Source: Deltaproteobacteria bacterium
GTDB lineage: Bacteria > Desulfobacterota > BSN033 > WVXP01
Assembly: GCA_019308905.1 (NCBI GenBank)
Contig: JAFDHF010000011.1
Coordinates: 46,891-110,890, forward strand
Reading direction: 5' to 3'
Length of the DNA: 64,000 nucleotides
Part shown: piece by piece, positions 60,360 to 64,000 of the stretch
How positions within the stretch are numbered: the stretch's first letter is position 1
Layout of the letters: every line of letters starts with the position of its first letter
Made by a program: the position numbers and the translations under genes
Notes under the pieces: model-generated
What the model was told of the DNA's origin: nothing
The model's input: the letters and a program-made list of their open reading frames with translations, nothing else
Database searches by the model: none

Positions 60360-62375
60360 TTACCATGACAACCTGGGGTTTCCAAGGGCCTTGGCCGTGA
60401 CCCTGGAGAACGCCCCTTCCCTGGAGACTTCGACAAAGACCCGAGGGTCCACGGCCCCCGCCTCGACGGCGGCCCCGAGCGCGGCCTCTGAGGCGACTTC
60501 CCGGGCGTGAAGCAGGGCCTCCTCCACCTCGCTATACCTGGCTCTCTCCCCCTCCGCCTGGACGTAGAAACACTGGATGTTCTCGTCTCCGTAAGGGTAG
60601 ACGAGAGCCTCCCTCACGACCATCACCGACCCGGCCACGGCGCCCACCGCGTTGGCAACATGGGCAAAAGGGGGAAGAAAGAGAGGCGCCTTCAGATACT
60701 CGGCCACCCTCTTCAAGAACACACCGGCCGGTGCTCCTATCCCGATGATGGGGAATCTGCTCGATACGGCCACCTCGATGTAGGGGTTCCCGCCCGACAC
60801 CCCCCGCTCGAGAAACCACTTCCCCCATGGGTCCCTGATTCTCTCCGGGAGGTCGGGGGCCTTTCTCCGGCCCAGAAAGACCAGCACCTCCTCCACAATC
60901 GAGACGGCCATATGATGGAAAACCTCCCGGCAAAGGGCCTCCTGTTCCCTTTCAAAAAGAGTACACGCGACGCCCACCGCCGCCCGGGCCGCTTCGGTGC
61001 TCCATGCCCTAAACTCACCCGTTACATGGAGTAGATCCGTGGGAGTGAGGGTAGACTGCCCTATCAGCCCCTGGCGGACGAGTTGGTCCGCATTCAGCTG
61101 TAATCGATGGTAGAGGCCGAGCCTCTCCAGAACCGACGTGAGAGAACAGGGGGCTCCGCCAAGGATCCTCACCAGTTCTCGCTGTCTTTCGTTTCTCAGG
61201 ACGGTCGAGTCCGCTGCAAGGGGTTTCGGCAAGAACCAGTATTCCAGGTCCGTCGGTCTCCAGTCGAGGACAGGCCGGTTCCTGAGTCCGAGAAGCTCTT
61301 TCTCTACCGCCGGAAACTGTGCGGCAAGGTAGCACAGGGGAACCACCCTGGCAGGGCCGACCCTAAGGGTGCCGTTGAGATGGAAAGAGATCCTGCTGTC
61401 TCCACCAAGACCTATGGTGCGGATGTGAGCGGCCCTGACGGCCGTCTCCATCTCTCCCACGCGCGCCCCTTCCTCGCTGACCGCAATCTGGGAATCCTCT
61501 ATCAAGGCGATATCCGTCGTGGTGCCGCCGACATCGATAACCACGGCGTCCCGATAGGCCGATAGGAATCTCCCCCCGATGGCGCTCGCCGCCGGCCCGG
61601 AGAGGATCGTTTCAACGGGCTTTTGAACCGCATCCCTGTCCGGCATGAGAGACCCGTCGCCCTTGACAATCATCAGGGGAGCCTCGATGTGATGGGCCTT
61701 GAGGGACTCCCTCACCGCCTCGATAAACTCCTGCATGACGGCCACCAGAGAGGCGTTGAGGCATGCCGTCGTGGCCCGTTTGATGGAATCGAGCCTCGTT
61801 GACAACTGGTGGCCGAGCACAACCGGGAGAGAGGACACCTGCCGGACAGCCTCAAAAGCCCGCTCTTCGTGGTCGGTGTTCACGGGGCTGAAGTAGCTGG
61901 AAATCGCGAGAGCATCCAGCTCGCCCTCTTTTTCTCTGATCCAGGCTACGATCCCCTCCTGGTCGAGGGGCTCCTTTTCGACCCCTTCCACCGTGTGCCC
62001 GCCCCGGAAGTACTCAAAACAGGGCGTGGGAAACCTCTTTTCCAGGTCATACCGCAGGATCAGCTCCCGGTCGTAGCCGATCAGCACAAGCCCCACCCTC
62101 CGTCCCTTACCCTCTGCGATCGAATTGGTGGCAAGGGTGCTCGAAATGCAGACGAGTTTCACCGACGACGGATCCTCCAGGGCGAGGCCGTCCAGGGCCG
62201 CGGTGATCCCCCTGGTCAGATCTTCCCGAGTCGTCAGCGTCTTGCTCGATGTGACGACCCTCCGGGTCACATAGTCGAGAAGAACCCCGTCCGTATAGGT
62301 TCCACCGGTATCGATTCCTATGATGTAATCGGGCTTAGAACGAGAGGGGTTTCTCCCTTTCTGTTTCGATCCCAT
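60360..62375 (-). CDS. Hydantoinase/oxoprolinase (HyuA-type) ASKHA protein
   Basis: A 671-residue protein with the HyuA/acetone-carboxylase-beta fold: ATP-site motifs IGIDTGGTYTDG (residues 19-30) and VVIDVGGTTTDIALI, ILSGPAASAIGG and a C-terminal HVANAVGAVAGSV. The classic partner HyuB is absent. ASKHA proteins fuel ATP-dependent ring opening, carboxylation, or reactivation of corrinoid proteins. Its place between an MttB-like and an MtrH-like gene suggests either substrate opening or corrinoid reactivation; neither can be settled from sequence. ATG at 62375 with GGGGCGG upstream. Confidence 0.85.
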   Translation of the reverse strand: MGSKQKGRNPSRSKPDYIIGIDTGGTYTDGVLLDYVTRRVVTSSKTLTTREDLTRGITAALDGLALEDPSSVKLVCISSTLATNSIAEGKGRRVGLVLIGYDRELILRYDLEKRFPTPCFEYFRGGHTVEGVEKEPLDQEGIVAWIREKEGELDALAISSYFSPVNTDHEERAFEAVRQVSSLPVVLGHQLSTRLDSIKRATTACLNASLVAVMQEFIEAVRESLKAHHIEAPLMIVKGDGSLMPDRDAVQKPVETILSGPAASAIGGRFLSAYRDAVVIDVGGTTTDIALIEDSQIAVSEEGARVGEMETAVRAAHIRTIGLGGDSRISFHLNGTLRVGPARVVPLCYLAAQFPAVEKELLGLRNRPVLDWRPTDLEYWFLPKPLAADSTVLRNERQRELVRILGGAPCSLTSVLERLGLYHRLQLNADQLVRQGLIGQSTLTPTDLLHVTGEFRAWSTEAARAAVGVACTLFEREQEALCREVFHHMAVSIVEEVLVFLGRRKAPDLPERIRDPWGKWFLERGVSGGNPYIEVAVSSRFPIIGIGAPAGVFLKRVAEYLKAPLFLPPFAHVANAVGAVAGSVMVVREALVYPYGDENIQCFYVQAEGERARYSEVEEALLHAREVASEAALGAAVEAGAVDPRVFVEVSREGAFSRVTAKALGNPRLSW

Positions 62376-62430
62376 ATCAACCGCCCCTATGATCCAGAGA
62401 TCTCCAACATGCTAATCCCGTGCCAGCACC

Positions 62431-62461
62431 GGGGGACCGGGTTCTCTCAACCCGGTCCCCC
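62431..62461. other. Perfect 13-bp inverted repeat upstream of hyuA-like gene
   Basis: GGGGGACCGGGTT at 62431-62443 and its exact complement at 62449-62461, with a 5-nt loop. There is no U tract on either side. It lies 55 nt before the hyuA-like ATG, in the leader or as a terminator backup or operator. Confidence 0.65.
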
Positions 62462-62515
62462 GTAACAGGCGATACGACTATCACGAGATGACAGGGTCGT
62501 GCAAGATCCCCCGTC

Positions 62516-62545
62516 AAAAAAGCGGGGCCCCCGGCAAAGCCCCGC
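62516..62545 (-). terminator. Intrinsic terminator after mttB-like gene
   Basis: On the minus strand GCGGGGC, a 10-nt loop containing TTTGCCGGGG, GCCCCGC, then TTTTTT. It lies 32 nt after the mttB-like stop and should end most transcription before the hyuA-like gene. Confidence 0.75.
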
Positions 62546-62577
62546 CTCCGACTTCTTTCGGCCCTTCGACATCCGGG

Positions 62578-63987
62578 TCAAGAAGCCTTCTTGTCCGCCT
62601 TTTCGGCGATCTTTTTCATCTCCTCCATCAGCTTCTCGTCCATGGGCTCGGGCTGATGGGTCTCCAGGATCTGATCCATCTTCTCCTTCACCCTGGACCG
62701 ATCCAAAAGCCGGGGAAACCAAAAATCCCTCCGATAGTGCTCCAACGTATGATCATCACTCAAATACTGCCCCCCAGGCCCTACCCGGTCTATCACATCC
62801 AATGCCAAATGCTCCTCGTCCACCCTCACACCCCTGCCTATGTGCTTCACCATCTCTATTATCTCATCACACAGTACCAACATCTCCAACGACCCGTTCA
62901 AACCACTCTCCAAATAACCCACATCGTGAATCAATGTCGCCCCTGATAACATCGCCGTATACAACGATACCGTCGCCTCTATGGCCGCCTGCTCATCCAA
63001 TACCTTCGAATCACTACACCCCCCAGTCGAAAACATCGGAAGCCCCAACCACTTCGATATGTCCGTGCTCGCCGCAGACGCCAAAGCCAACTCAGGCGCC
63101 CCATAACTGAACGTCGAGGTCTTCATGTCCATGATCGTCTGCACACCACCCATCACCAACGGCATCCCAGGCCTCCTCAAATGAGATAAAACCAAACCCA
63201 ACAAGGTCTCGGCCAAATCCTGCACCAACAGCCCAGCCACCGTCGCAGGCGCCGTCGCCCCCGAACTCGGACAAGGCGTGTACATCACCGGTATCCCCTT
63301 GTCCGAAGCATACAACAGCTTCTCCACCGCCTCCCTGGTATGCGTCAAAGGCGAACTCGGCTCTATATATATTATGAACAACGGGTTGACCCGAAACTCC
63401 TCCTCACCTCCACGAATCATACACCCCATCTCATGCAAGTCCCGTAGACCCTCTCCATCCACAGCCGTCAATATCAGAGGCTTGACCGTGTTGCTCACCA
63501 TGGCCAAGAACTGATGCCTGTCGTATGTCCTCGGATTCGGCACATCAGATACCAATCCGTGAGACATGAAAAAATCAAAACCACCCAAATAATCCACCAA
63601 CCTCGCCGCATCACTCACATCACTGTACCGATATCGCCTCCGCTCCCCGGTCTCACGATCATAAATAAACGGACAGTCCGACCCGGTCCCGAAATTCACC
63701 TCGTTCCTCTCCAAATGTACCGTCCTCCTGCCGTCCCTCCCGGCCAGGCTGATCTTCCGCGGAAAATCCCTCAACGCCCCCTCGACCATGGAAGCAGGAA
63801 TCCTTACCAGATTCCCATCGGTCACAACCGCTCCACCACCCCGAAACAACTCCAAAGCCCCCTCGTGATATACCCTGCCCCCAGTCCTCTCCAATACCTC
63901 CAAGGCCGCCCCGTATATCGCCTCAATCTGCCCCTCGGTCAATACCCCAAACACAGGCCCCCGCTGCTCCACTAGATTCACCCTCAT
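62578..63987 (-). CDS. Trimethylamine methyltransferase (MttB) family protein, no pyrrolysine
   Basis: A 469-residue MttB-superfamily protein, a presumed amine:corrinoid methyltransferase. It shares the barrel segment FSYGAPELALASAASTDISKWLGLPMFSTGGCSDSK with the MttB-like protein at 38.3 kb. No amber codon interrupts it, so it is a pyrrolysine-free member. ATG at 63987 has GAGGAGGACGG. Its codon choice differs from neighbours: Leu mostly TTG, Gly often GGG or GGT, Val GTG/GTT, Ala GCG/GCT, where the rest of the window favours CTC, GGC/GGA, GTC and GCC. That suggests recent transfer or different expression demands. Confidence 0.87.
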   Translation of the reverse strand: MRVNLVEQRGPVFGVLTEGQIEAIYGAALEVLERTGGRVYHEGALELFRGGGAVVTDGNLVRIPASMVEGALRDFPRKISLAGRDGRRTVHLERNEVNFGTGSDCPFIYDRETGERRRYRYSDVSDAARLVDYLGGFDFFMSHGLVSDVPNPRTYDRHQFLAMVSNTVKPLILTAVDGEGLRDLHEMGCMIRGGEEEFRVNPLFIIYIEPSSPLTHTREAVEKLLYASDKGIPVMYTPCPSSGATAPATVAGLLVQDLAETLLGLVLSHLRRPGMPLVMGGVQTIMDMKTSTFSYGAPELALASAASTDISKWLGLPMFSTGGCSDSKVLDEQAAIEATVSLYTAMLSGATLIHDVGYLESGLNGSLEMLVLCDEIIEMVKHIGRGVRVDEEHLALDVIDRVGPGGQYLSDDHTLEHYRRDFWFPRLLDRSRVKEKMDQILETHQPEPMDEKLMEEMKKIAEKADKKAS

Positions 63988-64000
63988 CTCCGTCCTCCTC

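Overview
This 64 kb window looks like a chromosome segment from an anaerobic Desulfobacterota-type ('deltaproteobacterial') bacterium. That placement is inferred from gene content: ferredoxin-dependent 2-oxoacid oxidoreductase, a 4Fe-4S radical dehydratase, pyrrolysine-free MttB-family methyltransferases, a GldA/GldFG system, a RodZ-like HTH protein beside a MinD-type ATPase, and GC-rich codon use. No rRNA, tRNA, phage genes, intact insertion sequence or CRISPR array was found.

Layout. 1-15.9 kb is mostly housekeeping: mutS2 (cut by the left edge), yqeY and rpsU on the minus strand; then on the plus strand acyl-CoA dehydrogenase, comEC, a Slp-like lipoprotein, an MBL hydrolase and an adenosine-specific kinase; map (minus); purB, two small membrane proteins and pepA (plus); DUF1844 and an HtrA-type protease (minus). 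16.2-23.7 kb is a plus-strand reductive pyrimidine catabolism locus: class III aminotransferase, PreT, PreA, dihydropyrimidinase and an NCS2 permease. No beta-ureidopropionase is present in the window. 23.9-24.7 kb holds two small membrane proteins and 25.4 kb a CaiB/BaiF CoA-transferase.

26.6-30.8 kb (minus) is a tight operon of a four-subunit 2-oxoacid:ferredoxin oxidoreductase whose last subunit overlaps a 4-hydroxybutyryl-CoA dehydratase-family enzyme with all four iron-sulfur ligands. 31-37.9 kb (minus) carries an SDR, a GntR/FadR regulator, two sugar-type ABC permeases, a substrate-binding protein broken by an in-frame amber codon, and an old-yellow-enzyme/dienoyl-CoA reductase. 38.3-40.5 kb encodes an MttB-family methyltransferase coupled to an Asp/Glu-racemase-family protein. 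40.7-45.7 kb is a GldA / GldF-GldG fusion / DUF4340 export system. 46-50.4 kb is an RND efflux pair.

50.6-57.4 kb has a GH130 phosphorylase, a TrmN6-like methyltransferase, a polyprenyl diphosphate synthase, an exported PCM and a membrane spermidine-synthase-like protein. 57.5-59.4 kb (minus) has a 50-residue protein, a J-like/RodZ-HTH protein and a MinD-like ATPase. 59.4-64 kb (minus) is a second corrinoid-methyltransferase locus: MttB, a HyuA-type ASKHA protein and an MtrH/AcsE-type pterin methyltransferase.

Three diverged copies of an intergenic repeat with inverted ends lie near 9.3, 25 and 53 kb; one has been expanded by a 20-bp tandem repeat. The best candidates for something new are this repeat family, the MttB-HyuA-MtrH locus (whose MttB gene has strikingly different codon use), and the oxidoreductase-radical dehydratase operon.
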